Shown here: in pieces, positions 18,766-31,024 of the stretch | Position numbering within the stretch: position 1 is the stretch's first letter | How the letters are laid out: every line of letters starts with the position of its first letter | Program-made: the position numbers and the translations under genes | Notes under the pieces: generated by a model | What the model was told of the DNA's origin: nothing | Seen by the model: the letters and a program-made list of their open reading frames with translations, nothing else | The model's database searches: none | Assembly (NCBI GenBank): GCA_027576995.1 | Contig: JANBQC010000329.1 | Span: 1 to 31,024 of the forward strand | Source of the DNA: Dimargaris cristalligena | Taxonomy: Eukaryota; Kickxellomycota; Dimargaritomycetes; Dimargaritales; Dimargaritaceae | DNA: 31,024 nt | Direction of reading: 5' to 3'

Positions 18766-21745
18766 ATGTGGCTTCTGATATACCAGTTAAATAATCAAGG
18801 TAAGGCGTACTTCAAGCTGGTCGTTCCCCGACTCCACCTCTTTTACGTAGAGCTACTCGGAGCTGCTCCGCACTCAAGAATATGGTGCTGTTTAAATGGG
18901 GGATATTAACAGTCTTTTTTAAACGTAGAACCTGTTTTTCGTCGCCCACAGTCGGATTGGATATGCCTATAGTTCTGTTAACAACGATAGATTTTAACAC
19001 ATGGCCTTAGTTTGTGGTTTGTTCTAAATGGCCTGGAGGGGGAGATGGCCAATACTTTGGGATGTATACAAGAACGCTTTCCACTTATGTTCCATTGGCG
19101 GGGTATAACATTACTCTCGGGCCGAAGTCCTACATCATTAAAGTTTACAATTGAACGCACTTTTGCTTATTAGCCTCATTTATTGGCTTATTTTTTTGCT
19201 ACTTGTGGTGTACTCTTCTAGAACAGCGCAACTGGCTCCGGCCTGATCGGTCTTACACCTTTGGCAAAATCCGTAAGTTATTATACAATAATATTACATA
19301 TCTACTCACCATTCCCGATTTATCGTAGTGACCATTCCCCCTTTATATATGCTCACTAAAATCTAAATCCTAAAGGATACGGGTTGATTATTTTTATCCA
19401 CATATTAACTTGCCTTTGATTTAATTATTTAAATACGGGAATGCATCCATGGAACCCCCCCCCCATGTCTATTAGAGGTGGACTACGCCCTAGCGGACGA
19501 CAAATCCATTAGTAAGCGTCATGCACAGATAACGGTCGACCCCTGTTCATTATCCGAGCTGGTAAGCTATATATTATATTAGTAACTATGTCTCGTTGCG
19601 CTCATACCACTATCACCTCCTACGACTCTGGTATTTAAATCGCCTTGTTACAATATATACCATCGTTAATTCTACACTCGGGATTACAATATCCGGGAAA
19701 CGGAATGAGCTTACTATATAATTATCTACTGCACTCTTTTTTTAAAAAAAACCATCTGACCAATATATCGGGACTCTCTATTTATTGCTACCATGGTTGA
19801 ATTATCTACTATAGTTACAGCCCGATAGCCATACCACGGTAACCATCACCGACACTAGATCTCGGTTTGGCACGTTTGTAAACGGTGGGCGGATTCGGCC
19901 ATTGCAGGCGGTTCTTCTTCATTCGGGGGATAACATCACCCTAGGATCACAACAAATGAAATTTAGGTAGGTAGGGGAGTATCAGTTTACCTTTGACAAT
20001 ACCATGCACTTTTTTTAACTGCCAATATTTGGAGAGTGGTATTTGAACTGGCATGCATAGTAGCTGGTATCTGTCTACATAACTAGGGCAATCACCGCCT
20101 CGATTATGATTATATTACTTCCCTGGCGCCATTACTTATCCGGCGCATATTATATATAAATGTATATACTGCGAACTCAACCACACGCCCACCGAACTAC
20201 TCTAGTATACAATGGCACCCAGTCACCATTGTATGCTCCGGGATGCGGGCCCAAGCCAAAACCGAACTTTTCGACTACTTAATGGCTTTAGATATGCGCG
20301 TCCAATCCCACTGGGACTCTACATGTAATTGCCTAGTAATGCCTAAACTTAAGTTAGGCCCCAAAGTACTCCAAGCGTTGATGGACGGGGGCCAGTTGGT
20401 AAATGGGGCATGGTTCAAGGAACTAATTGATAACCCAGCCCGATTACAGCGGCTTGTTTCGGAGTTTGATTTATCCGATGGTATGGACTATATTCCCGAT
20501 CAACCGGCCGACCTGTGGCTATCTCTGGGGCTCGGTACCAAGGGGACAATGGCCAATCCGCCAGACGCTGGTCTTCCCCTCTCCGTAAATCCCAATAACT
20601 TGACCGCGACCTTTAGCACCTCCGAATTATGGCTACCTAACCCCGACCGCAAAACGCTACTCACCAACTGGGGGTTTGCGTGTGTATGTACAGCTCAGCA
20701 CGATTCCCTCCAGCCAGTGATTGAGGCTGGGGACGGGGTGTTGGTGAATTTATCGCCCGACGAATATCCCACCATATTACAGCCCGGGACGGCCGAGTCT
20801 CCTACGACCATTGCGGTCAACTTAGCCACCCTTAAAGAACTTATGGTCGATTACGATCAGGAGTACCCTGGTCGGACATGGGCCTTGATTGAACCCTCCG
20901 CAACACTAACCCAGCTGGAGGCTCAACTATGGGAGCCGGATGCTAACCGGGGGGCCATACGTGACCTCTTATTACGGTAAGCTTAATGTACCCTGCACCG
21001 ATCTGGTCGAACTTGGGGACCTTACCACCAGCAATATGCCTTAATTCATTTACCCCCTCATAAGCCGCCAAACTCGGTGTGATTACCCGGATCTAATGAT
21101 TGCCCTAATCCCTTGATCTACTTACACTACCCCACTTCTAGAATGGATTGGCTCTTTGTGATTGAGCCGTCGATAACCACTGCCATTATTCTGGTGGATG
21201 ATCTGGCCCTTGGCGATTCATTGGAACCCACTCTAGCCGTTATCCGTAGCTGTTGCACTTCGACGCAATCGCCTGCCGCAGATGCAGCAGTCTGGGATTC
21301 ACCTACCCCGACCATGGCCACGACTACTTCTACCTCTACGCCTTGTAGACAGGCCACTGAAACTCCCTCTCTCCCCAGCCCACCGCCTGTTGTGAGTGAC
21401 AGTGATGGTGATGGCTATGAATTTGTGGATAAAAAGGAGTTGCAATTAGGGACGCAGGCCCTTGCGACCACTAAGGCACCGACAGTCATTTTAGCTAGTA
21501 CCCCAGAAGGTGTGAAAATGAGGGGATGTTTGTCCACTCCCATCACGGTGCCAACGAGTCAAAGGCTCTCAACGAACCGAGCCGACGATGCTAGCTTACG
21601 GGATGTAACCAATGGCAACTCTGGGCTTATAGGCAGTCCATCTCCACCCCCTTGCCCAACAACCGATGACATACCACCGGTGGTTAATTTTAAACGGTTT
21701 AAGAAAACCCGGCATATTTTTGAGATGGTCCCATATTCCGATTAG
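18766..21745 (+). CDS. NBS1: Nibrin/Nbs1, MRN complex subunit, six exons
   Basis: Exons 18766-18799, 19222-19272, 19476-19561, 19821-19966, 20206-20976 and 21142-21745 join in phase to 563 residues. All five introns are GT...AG; donors are GTAAGG, GTAAGT, GTAAGC, GTAGGT and GTAAGC. Nbs1 recruits the Mre11-Rad50 nuclease to DNA double-strand breaks and, in many eukaryotes, activates ATM/Tel1. The N-terminus (MWLL...NWLRPDRSYTFGK) is Nbs1-like. The FHA domain (about 15-106) has SISKRHAQI, RFGTFVNG and GDNITLG. BRCT1 (about 110-195) has CNCLVM and PKVLQALMDGGQLVNGAWF; a BRCT2-like region starts near 250 and ends around MDWLFVIEPSITTAII. After an acidic, Ser/Thr-rich stretch (SDSDGDGYEF) comes the Mre11-binding motif NFKRFKK (545-551). 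Length is intermediate between small and large family members. The TATA-like element upstream suits this start. Exon 1 is short and is the least certain part. Confidence 0.88.
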
Positions 21746-25331
<3,586 letters not shown>

Positions 25332-26521
25332 TCATGGAAACCGAGTTGCCCTTAGCACGGGTTTAATTACCCCCCCCCCCTGGCTGTATTACGATGGAGG
25401 CGGTAATAATAGTAGTTAGCGACTCTGCTGTCACTCAGTTGCGCTGATCGATTTTCCGGTGCCATTATTATTACTATTATTATTATTATTTTCAGACAGT
25501 TGTCCAATTATGTAATTGCTGAACCATGGTCATCGAGAGGGCGACCTTTAAGCCTCATGGTCTCTGCATCATCAGCCTCTGTCATTGATGGATATTTTTG
25601 GTACTTATTCCTCCACCTTACCATTTCAATAAACCCAATTTCAGTACCCATACTCACAATTGCCACAACAATATTTGAATAAGTACATTTAATATTTTTT
25701 AGCACAGTTGTGCAGTTCACACAGCCCAACGGTGAATTGTGTTAGGAAAACAGGTGTCTTTCAATGGGAATGGTCCTACCCTTTTACTTGTCCCGTTTAT
25801 CATCATGTTCGCCCATTTATGTCAGCACACTGGTTAGTTGGGTTAAAAGTAAGGTACCTTGATAGGTGGGCAAGAGGGGGGAGAGTATCCTTCGTCTGGC
25901 CCTTTAATATCTACTCCATTGACACTCCATCAATCACCCAGGAATGTTTTATTGGCCACCCTGCATAGAGATACCCAAAAGGTATTGCCAGGTTACATGA
26001 TGGTCTGTACTTAAAAACGCCGGTAATGGTAATTTAGGAGCAGTAACATTCGGGCATTAGGGTGTAATTTTATATTTTTATTTTTTTGTATATACAGGCC
26101 TATGGCCGAACTGGACTCCGCCAATTTATAGATTTGATATGCCACCTTAGCTGGACCTCGATTGTTCGATTGAACTTGGCAAGGTATATGTGAGTGACGG
26201 GCAGTGGAATAGTAAACGAGTAAAGGAAATAGCATTACAGTGGATACCTGCGGGTGGACATCAGAGTACTACTAGCTACTCTTATAAACGTATAAATATA
26301 AATATATATTTATATATATATAATAAACACATGGAGTGTACCTTTGGTGGATAATAATACGAAGGAACCAATGGGTATAGAGCAACCAATCCCCCATTTT
26401 GTATTTCCTTTGGCGCGGAGAATTCTAAAGAATTGATGGTGTGTATTAAAGTGGAGGGTGTAGGGGGAGGAAGTGGGGGGATTCAGGAGTCGTGGAATGC
26501 CAAAATTATATTGGCCTGCAC
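25332..26521. other. AT-rich spacer after PGM, no firm gene
   Basis: It contains an 11-C run (25370-25380), an ATT/TTA microsatellite (about 25465-25492) and an alternating AT palindromic tract (about 26293-26325). AATAAA near 25628 is a distant candidate polyadenylation signal. Short frames of 70-86 codons on both strands overlap each other and look like chance. Confidence 0.5.
25465..25492 (+). repeat. ATT trinucleotide microsatellite
   Basis: About nine near-perfect ATT units with one interruption, in the spacer downstream of the phosphoglucomutase gene. It lies in non-coding sequence. Confidence 0.8.
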
Positions 26522-26891
26522 TTAGGGGTGTATTCTATTGAACTTTTCGGTGGGGTCGAATAATCGGCGCTCCAATTCTTCTCGAGGAGCGGAAATACCG
26601 TGGCATATAAAAAAGGACAGGGACTCCATAAACCCCCCGTCCACTGGATTATAATTTATGTTAGATGGGCCATCCCCATGGTGTAGTTGGCGGCAATACA
26701 GAATAAACTGTGGCAAATACGAACAGGGAAGGAGGAGGAGGGAAGGGAAGGGAAAAGCCGGGGAAGAGGGGGCTCAGCAATCGATCTTGTGGTTGGGTCG
26801 CACCCGGATCGTTCATCCGGATTAAAACCCCAGTTAAAGGGTGCGGGTCATTGAGTAGGTTAACTGGATAATAGGTGGGTTTATGGGCCAT
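26522..26891 (-). CDS. Candidate two-exon small protein gene, unrecognised
   Basis: On the minus strand, an ATG at 26889-26891 opens an exon to 26804 that can splice in phase to 26643-26522, giving 69 residues and a TAA stop. The donor GTGCGA is acceptable rather than ideal. The acceptor follows a perfect CTAAC branch-point motif (26660-26664) by about 15 bases, and the intron would be 160 bases, close to the last NBS1 intron. The product ends in a charged helix-like segment, REELERRLFDPTEKFNRIHP, and has no signal peptide or recognised domain. I do not know its function. The two open frames could also be coincidental. Confidence 0.3.
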
Positions 26892-27621
26892 GTCAGCTTA
26901 ATAGCAGTTCCCTCCTCTATCCGGTCCCGAACTGCACTCGGGGACCACCGCCACTGGGCCACCAACCTATATTCTATCGAACTCCTCGGTCTATTCTAGA
27001 ATCAAGGCCAAAACACCATATACTCATTGTGCAACCTACGAGCGCCTATACTGTTTCCCGCCTAGGCCAATGCTATCCCTTATGAATAGCACCCCCCTTT
27101 CCCTAAGGTATGCACATATGACAAGCCTATTTCCGAATAATCGGACCCGAGTATCCAGTTGGTCAGGGAACACCATTGTTCGACAGGCAACGGGTCTCTA
27201 TTGGGATGAAGCATTGGGAGGCTTTCGGCTGGTCTCTCGCTGGCTACAGCACTTCAGGCAGCCTAGTGTAATGCCCCCCCAAACGATAGATGCTATAGTG
27301 GTGGTGAAGATGAGAACCAGATAGGCCCAATGGTGTATGAAGTGGAACATGGCGGCGACACTATTAATACGGCCGAATTTCCCTCTTGTTAACCACAGGT
27401 TCATTAACTTCCCCCTATCCTCCTCCAACTCTACCTTGTCTTCTACCAGCCCTCGTCTCGAAACTTCTGCCCCATTATACAGCCTTGTATCGTAATCGGC
27501 CGCTTTAAAACCCACCCCGCCCTCCCGCCTTCTCCCCCCTACTTCCACCCTCCTCCCTCCTCCCGTAGCACCACTCAATAAGAGAACACCCCTCGCCCCC
27601 GTCTCCGTATTCGGCCTGGTC
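26892..27621. other. Spacer and C/T-rich leader before a hypothetical gene
   Basis: Bases about 27510-27566 are strongly C/T-rich on the plus strand, like the leader of the phosphoglucomutase gene, and end about 55 bases before the ATG at 27622. A minus-strand frame of 141 codons (27198-27623) covers this tract; its Gly/Arg-rich part is just the antisense of the C/T tract, though its far end would encode a hydrophobic segment (WAYLVLIFTTTIASIVWGG). I favour promoter plus leader. Confidence 0.4.
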
Positions 27622-28062
27622 ATGGCCGTTTATGTTGCGAGTCGCCCTCAGTCATCCACCCCCGGTCCCCGTACCATTGAACCCAGTGCGAAAACTGGAA
27701 TGGATGGTCAGACTGTTAGGTACAGTGTGAGGGCCGATAACTTGGATGAAGAGGAGTGGTTCAGCAAGGATATTGGAAACCGTGACGACGACGTTTCCCA
27801 TCGTGCAGATACTGATTCCAACACTGTTGCTTCGACGGGATTCGGCATCCAACAGCCGCTCGCATATCAAATTAAAACCTCCGAAGCAGAGAATGCCCTG
27901 GCGCCTAACAACCCACAGCCTACCTTTAGACTGAAGAGACAAAGTGCCGTCCACCGCTCGGTCAAAGAAACTTCTAATATTAGCACTATAGGCCCATCCG
28001 AAACTAAATTGAGCCCCATCGACCCTTTGAATAAAGTTAATGTTGGCCCAAATACTACCTAG
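27622..28062 (+). CDS. Hypothetical protein, probable first exon
   Basis: A 146-codon ATG frame after a C/T-rich leader. The product is polar, rich in Ser, Thr, Asp and Asn, with acidic stretches (NLDEEEW) and no hydrophobic core, signal peptide or membrane segment, so it is probably largely disordered. No family is recognised. The interrupted frame at 28098-28783 follows within 40 bases on the same strand, and the two may be exons of one gene, but I could not fix a convincing splice pair. Confidence 0.4.
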   Translation: MAVYVASRPQSSTPGPRTIEPSAKTGMDGQTVRYSVRADNLDEEEWFSKDIGNRDDDVSHRADTDSNTVASTGFGIQQPLAYQIKTSEAENALAPNNPQPTFRLKRQSAVHRSVKETSNISTIGPSETKLSPIDPLNKVNVGPNTT

Positions 28063-28097
28063 ATTATTGCATTTTACCATGCTTATATTACTGATGA

Positions 28098-28783
28098 ATG
28101 ACTCGCTGCCCAGCTAAACCAATGTTGGCAGTGCGTATTATGACAATACACCACGGCTCAATTTCTTTTAAATCTAATTTATTATGGATTAGCCATAACA
28201 CACAAACACGCATTCTAATCTATCGATTTATTCAATGCCAAATTCGAATTTTATCTCACCGACGAACCCAGAAAACACAGCAATATAATAGCATCCAGAA
28301 AGTGATCAGTCAAGGTAATACGTCCAGCCTAAAACACATACCCGAATTTCTCAAACTGGACTTTCTATTAGAGAATGGTTCGGCTGTGACATCGGTGTTT
28401 ACTGGTAAATTGTGGTCGAAAATTAACCTATCCGAGCCAATGTTTGGTTCAGAAGTGCCGAAGGTTAAGCAGCTTTTGGACTATAAGAAGTCTATCGAAC
28501 AAGAATGGGCATATGTGTGAAATTCAACCCAGCCGTATAAGGTTTTACATAATACGTGTATGGACTAATATATGTGAGAATAGCTTTTAACCAGTAATAT
28601 TGGCCTCATCCAATGGATTTTTCATTATACAGCCTGAATGAACTTCTCCCATATGTTAATTACAATGCACTGGACTCTGAACAGCAGCTGGCCGCATTCC
28701 CACTTCTCTTTGTTTCCACTCACGAAGTGACACTCCCCAATCTTGCAAAGTGGCGCGATACTATAATGGCAGTGTATCCCTGA
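28098..28783 (+). pseudogene. Hypothetical reading frame interrupted by MITE copy B
   Basis: A frame open from before 28098 runs to a TGA at 28518-28520, which lies inside the 136-bp element at 28515-28650. Ignoring the element and one 4-bp ATAT duplication (140 bp) keeps the same frame open through 28655 for 42 more codons to TGA 28781-28783 (landmarks LDSEQQLAAF and LPNLAKWRDT). Both sides have protein-like composition. The residues just before the insertion are KKSIEQEW. The family is unrecognised. The insertion would remove the last 42 or so residues and add one or two. The 5' boundary is uncertain: the first 50 codons are basic and Ile-rich and may be intron. The frame may be a terminal exon of the gene starting at 27622. 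Confidence 0.5.
28511..28654 (+). mobile_element. 136-bp MITE-like element, copy B, inside a reading frame
   Basis: The element proper is 28515-28650 (136 bp), flanked by ATAT on both sides (28511-28514 and 28651-28654). It starts GTGTGAA instead of the GGGTGAA of copy A, ends TTCTCCC, and shares the interior block from TTAACCAGTAATATTGGCC to GGATTTTTCATTATACAGCC with the other copies. It brings a stop codon into the surrounding frame at 28518. It ends in CC, not AG, so it cannot be removed as an exact intron. Confidence 0.88.
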
Positions 28784-29093
28784 ACCATGGATACCACCAA
28801 TTTAGACCCCGGCCATATATAGATTGAAGATCTAGTTACTAACCATGGCATTGCTTGGCCCGAAAAGAGAGTCATTTGTATTGAGGTTTTTGTTTCCCAA
28901 TTTCTACCCTTCCTGATTATACTATTGGTCTAATATAGCAACTTGGAGGGTTTGCAAGCCATTATTGAACAAGGCAAGAAAAATACAACCAATCTACTTG
29001 TTGCCCAAGTTAACTATTCTTAGTCTATCAAGAGTCTTGGGGATAGGCTTCTAACAGTAGGTGGGGCTTAGACTCAGCCAAGTGGGCTACTAG
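28784..29093. other. Spacer with a possible tiny spliced ORF
   Basis: An ATG at 28845 opens a 13-codon frame that could splice at 28885/28939 (53-base intron, weak donor GTTTTT, acceptor ATATAG) to a 27-codon frame containing LEGLQAIIEQGKKNTTNLL and ending TAG at 29021-29023. The second part reads like protein, but the intron is much shorter than the others here. It could equally be a terminal exon of the gene upstream. Confidence 0.2.
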
Positions 29094-29569
29094 TATCAGG
29101 GCAGGATTGGTACTAACCAATAAAGGGAGGTGTAAGCTAATGCAAGGATTAAGTAGTGGGCATATTTACTGGCTAATACAATGGATGAGCATATAAGGAG
29201 TTTATTGGGTAAACTAAGGGGGTAAGAATAAGCTGAAGAATCTAACGAGTCCAAACAGGCCAGGTTATATATATACAGGGGACTACTCCAAAGGGAGGTC
29301 CCAAAGGGAAGAACTACATAACTAAATCATTGATGAATAAGCGGGCTGGGGGATCCTTGTATCAGGCAGACTCTTATGGGAACCAAAAGGCCTTAGATTG
29401 CTGGTGGAGTAATTAGTGTGAACTCCGGAGGGCATGACTGGCAGAATTATATGACAATAGGTATCCCCATAGTACCGGGGGTGACCATGGGGGGTTCAAT
29501 ATGGTGGTATAAGGCCTGATATGGCAGATGATCATCCAGCCAGATTAGGTCAGATTAGGAGGGCTGACA
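29094..29569 (+). mobile_element. LTR-like dispersed repeat, copy 2 (probable solo LTR)
   Basis: A diverged direct copy of 742-1229, about 476 bp. It starts TATCAG and ends CTGACA, so the inverted ends are kept apart from one base. The block 29278-29302 is identical to 931-955 and follows a TATA-like run (29266-29276). CTACT occurs at 29087-29091 and at 29570-29574, but two bases separate the left copy from the TATCAG start, so a 5-bp target duplication is possible rather than shown. No gag or pol lies beside it. Confidence 0.5.
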
Positions 29570-29584
29570 CTACTTTCAGGTAAA

Positions 29585-30016
29585 GTGATCCCACAATTTT
29601 TTGTACTCATGATCCTAGGTTTCAGAATATTGGTCTTGTGTGAATGGGAATTTCAGCAATTTGAAATCAGGAACAATATACTGACCAACTGTGCTGAGAT
29701 GCTTGGCTATACCCACGCTGTGCACAAAATATTGGCTAGAAATTGGGACATTTCTCCATCAGCTTATGGCTTGAGGAAATGTATCAATACCCTTGGGCTA
29801 GGAAGTAAAGCCATTGTAAACAGGCTCAAAGACAGGGATCTGGTGTTAGTGGCTATTCATGTCTGCAAGCTTGCATTTCTGAACCCGGTCCCCAATGGTG
29901 AAGGCGCCATCTTGTCCCCTGGGAAAATTGAACACCTTATAGCTGATCAAAGTGAAACTTCTGTCCCGGGGGGTCTGGCCATGTCTTTTAATTTTGAAAA
30001 CAGATGCTTTCTTTAG
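29585..30016 (+). CDS. Hypothetical frame just downstream of LTR-like repeat, no ATG at 5' end
   Basis: An open frame of about 143 codons whose first codon here is GTG; the first ATG is at about 29609. A possible acceptor (TTTCAG at 29574-29579) sits right after the repeat, so it may be a 3' exon cut from its gene by the repeat, or a gene using the repeat as promoter. The product is mixed helical (LTNCAEMLGYTHAVHKILA, RLKDRDLVLVAIHVCKLAFL), with no signal peptide or domain that I recognise. AATAAA at 30075-30080 follows the stop by about 60 bases and is a plausible polyadenylation signal. Confidence 0.35.
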   Translation: MIPQFFVLMILGFRILVLCEWEFQQFEIRNNILTNCAEMLGYTHAVHKILARNWDISPSAYGLRKCINTLGLGSKAIVNRLKDRDLVLVAIHVCKLAFLNPVPNGEGAILSPGKIEHLIADQSETSVPGGLAMSFNFENRCFL

Positions 30017-30261
30017 TTATCTTGTGGTTGCTCATCTTAATAACTTAAAATGCCCTCGGCCGACTATATTTTTCAATAAAACTGACTATTGAAAGGCACC
30101 CGCTGCCCTCTAGCAGTTTTTCCCCATACAGATAGACTTATTGATATTCCTTTACTACCTTCAACACCAACAATGCTTTACTGCCAATGGGGGACATTGT
30201 GCAACGATTGAACGATTGCTTGTTATTCTTATCTGATTGGATGAGGTGGTGGTGGGGATGA
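30017..30261. other. Spacer before MITE copy C
   Basis: AT-rich sequence with an AATAAA at 30075-30080 that may serve the frame ending at 30016. Nothing else is recognised. Confidence 0.4.
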
Positions 30262-30405
30262 ATTAGGGAGAAGTTCATCCAAGTTGTATTACGAAAAATC
30301 CATTAGATTCGGCCAATATTACTAGTTAAAAACACATTTCCCATATAGTTTCCCATACACGTATCATTGATAGTCTTATATCGCTGGGTTGAAATTCACC
30401 CATTA
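30262..30405 (-). mobile_element. 136-bp MITE-like element, copy C, inverted
   Basis: The element proper is 30266-30401 (136 bp), flanked by ATTA on both sides (30262-30265 and 30402-30405). Its reverse complement aligns with copies A and B along its length: it starts GGGTGAATTTCAACCCAGC, has TACGTGTATGGGAAA and AGTAATATTGGCC inside, and ends AACTTCTCCC. The different duplication (ATTA, not ATAT) shows that the 4-bp repeats come from the target and not from the element. Confidence 0.87.
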
Positions 30406-30911
30406 GGATGATTATACTGGCACCCCTCAACCAATATCCAGCCTGGCTATAGTACTGTATATTGAGGGTTTTCATTCCAGTGCTGTGTTTTGGTAAATCT
30501 AGTTGGTTGACAGAATTGGCTGGGCCATGTTCAAGTATCTCATTACTTGCTCTTTTTACTCATAGTATTCAAAACAAGACGCATTAAGTTTGAGTGCCTC
30601 CTAAATAAATCGTTTATACTGTGTATCTACCATATTTCTAAAATCATTAGTGTTATGTAGAGCGCTCCAAGGAGTTTACTATCCCAATGATCATTGAAAA
30701 ATTAATGTATTAAAACAATTTATCGCACTTTTAATCGGATTTTAAAATGTCGGATGAATAGGTAAAATAGTCATGAAGTATAGGTACAATAATCATTACC
30801 ATCCCAATCTACGGATTCTACCGTTAAAAACCATAAACGTCATAGACAAGAGGGTATCAACTGCCCAGTCGGTAATACCAGGAATTCCATGTTATATGGA
30901 GAACCTGGGGT
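30406..30911. other. AT-rich spacer, nothing recognised
   Basis: AT-rich sequence without a long open frame, RNA gene or repeat that I can identify. Confidence 0.45.
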
Positions 30912-31024
30912 CTATCCGTAGGTTGACGAACCTCGGCATTCCCAGATGACATCGCCTCCGCCCAGCGTAATATCGCCATCCTGGCCGTAGTGATTGAACG
31001 ATGTAGTAAATGCGCTGGAATCGG
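30912..31024 (-). CDS. Possible 3' end of a gene running out of the window
   Basis: The minus strand has an open frame entering from the right edge and ending at TAG (30912-30914), about 36 codons, with GQDGDITLGGGDVIWECRGS inside. The Gly/Asp-rich composition and the rise in GC at the edge are gene-like. A second minus-strand frame is also open here, so the call is tentative and the family is unknown. Confidence 0.3.
   Translation of the reverse strand, partial: DSSAFTTSFNHYGQDGDITLGGGDVIWECRGSSTYG

Noticed and set aside
27474..27489. A 14-base match (TTATACAGCCTTGT) to the right end of the MITE
   Set aside because: The match stops at once on both sides, there is no partner inverted repeat or duplication, and such a match can arise by chance.

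Overview
The window looks like nuclear DNA of a fungus, probably an early-diverging (zoopagomycete/mucoromycete-grade) lineage; that placement is an inference. The grounds are eukaryotic proteins (Vps8, a RasGEF, nibrin/Nbs1, phosphoglucomutase), spliceosomal introns with GTAAG-type donors, very large intron-free ORFs padded with Ser/Thr/Pro-rich low-complexity segments, and AT-rich spacers between GC-richer genes.

Layout. 1-2335: gene-poor, with an LTR-like repeat (742-1229) and a 136-bp inverted-repeat element (1817-1952). 2336-8320 (minus): a 1994-residue Ras-family guanine nucleotide exchange factor. 8321-10250: shared upstream region. 10251-17936 (plus): a 2561-residue Vps8, the CORVET tethering subunit. 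18766-21745 (plus): a six-exon NBS1/nibrin gene of the Mre11-Rad50-Nbs1 complex, reconstructed here from splice sites and reading phase. 23373-25331 (plus): a two-exon phosphoglucomutase. 25332-31024: a second repeat-rich region with candidate lineage-specific genes, a second LTR-like copy (29094-29569) and two more copies of the 136-bp element (28515-28650 and 30266-30401).

The four conserved genes are not a pathway: they cover small-GTPase signalling, endosomal tethering, double-strand-break repair and sugar-phosphate metabolism.

Most notable: (1) a non-autonomous transposon family with three copies of exactly 136 bp, each flanked by a perfect 4-bp A/T duplication; one copy interrupts a reading frame that resumes in frame once the element and one duplication are ignored. 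(2) The NBS1 gene, with FHA, two BRCT-like regions and a Mre11-binding NFKRFKK motif, but Lys at the usual FHA phosphate-binding Arg and no visible C-terminal ATM/Tel1-binding motif. (3) A Vps8 RING-H2 finger split by about 255 residues. (4) A four-cysteine insertion inside the RasGEF catalytic domain.
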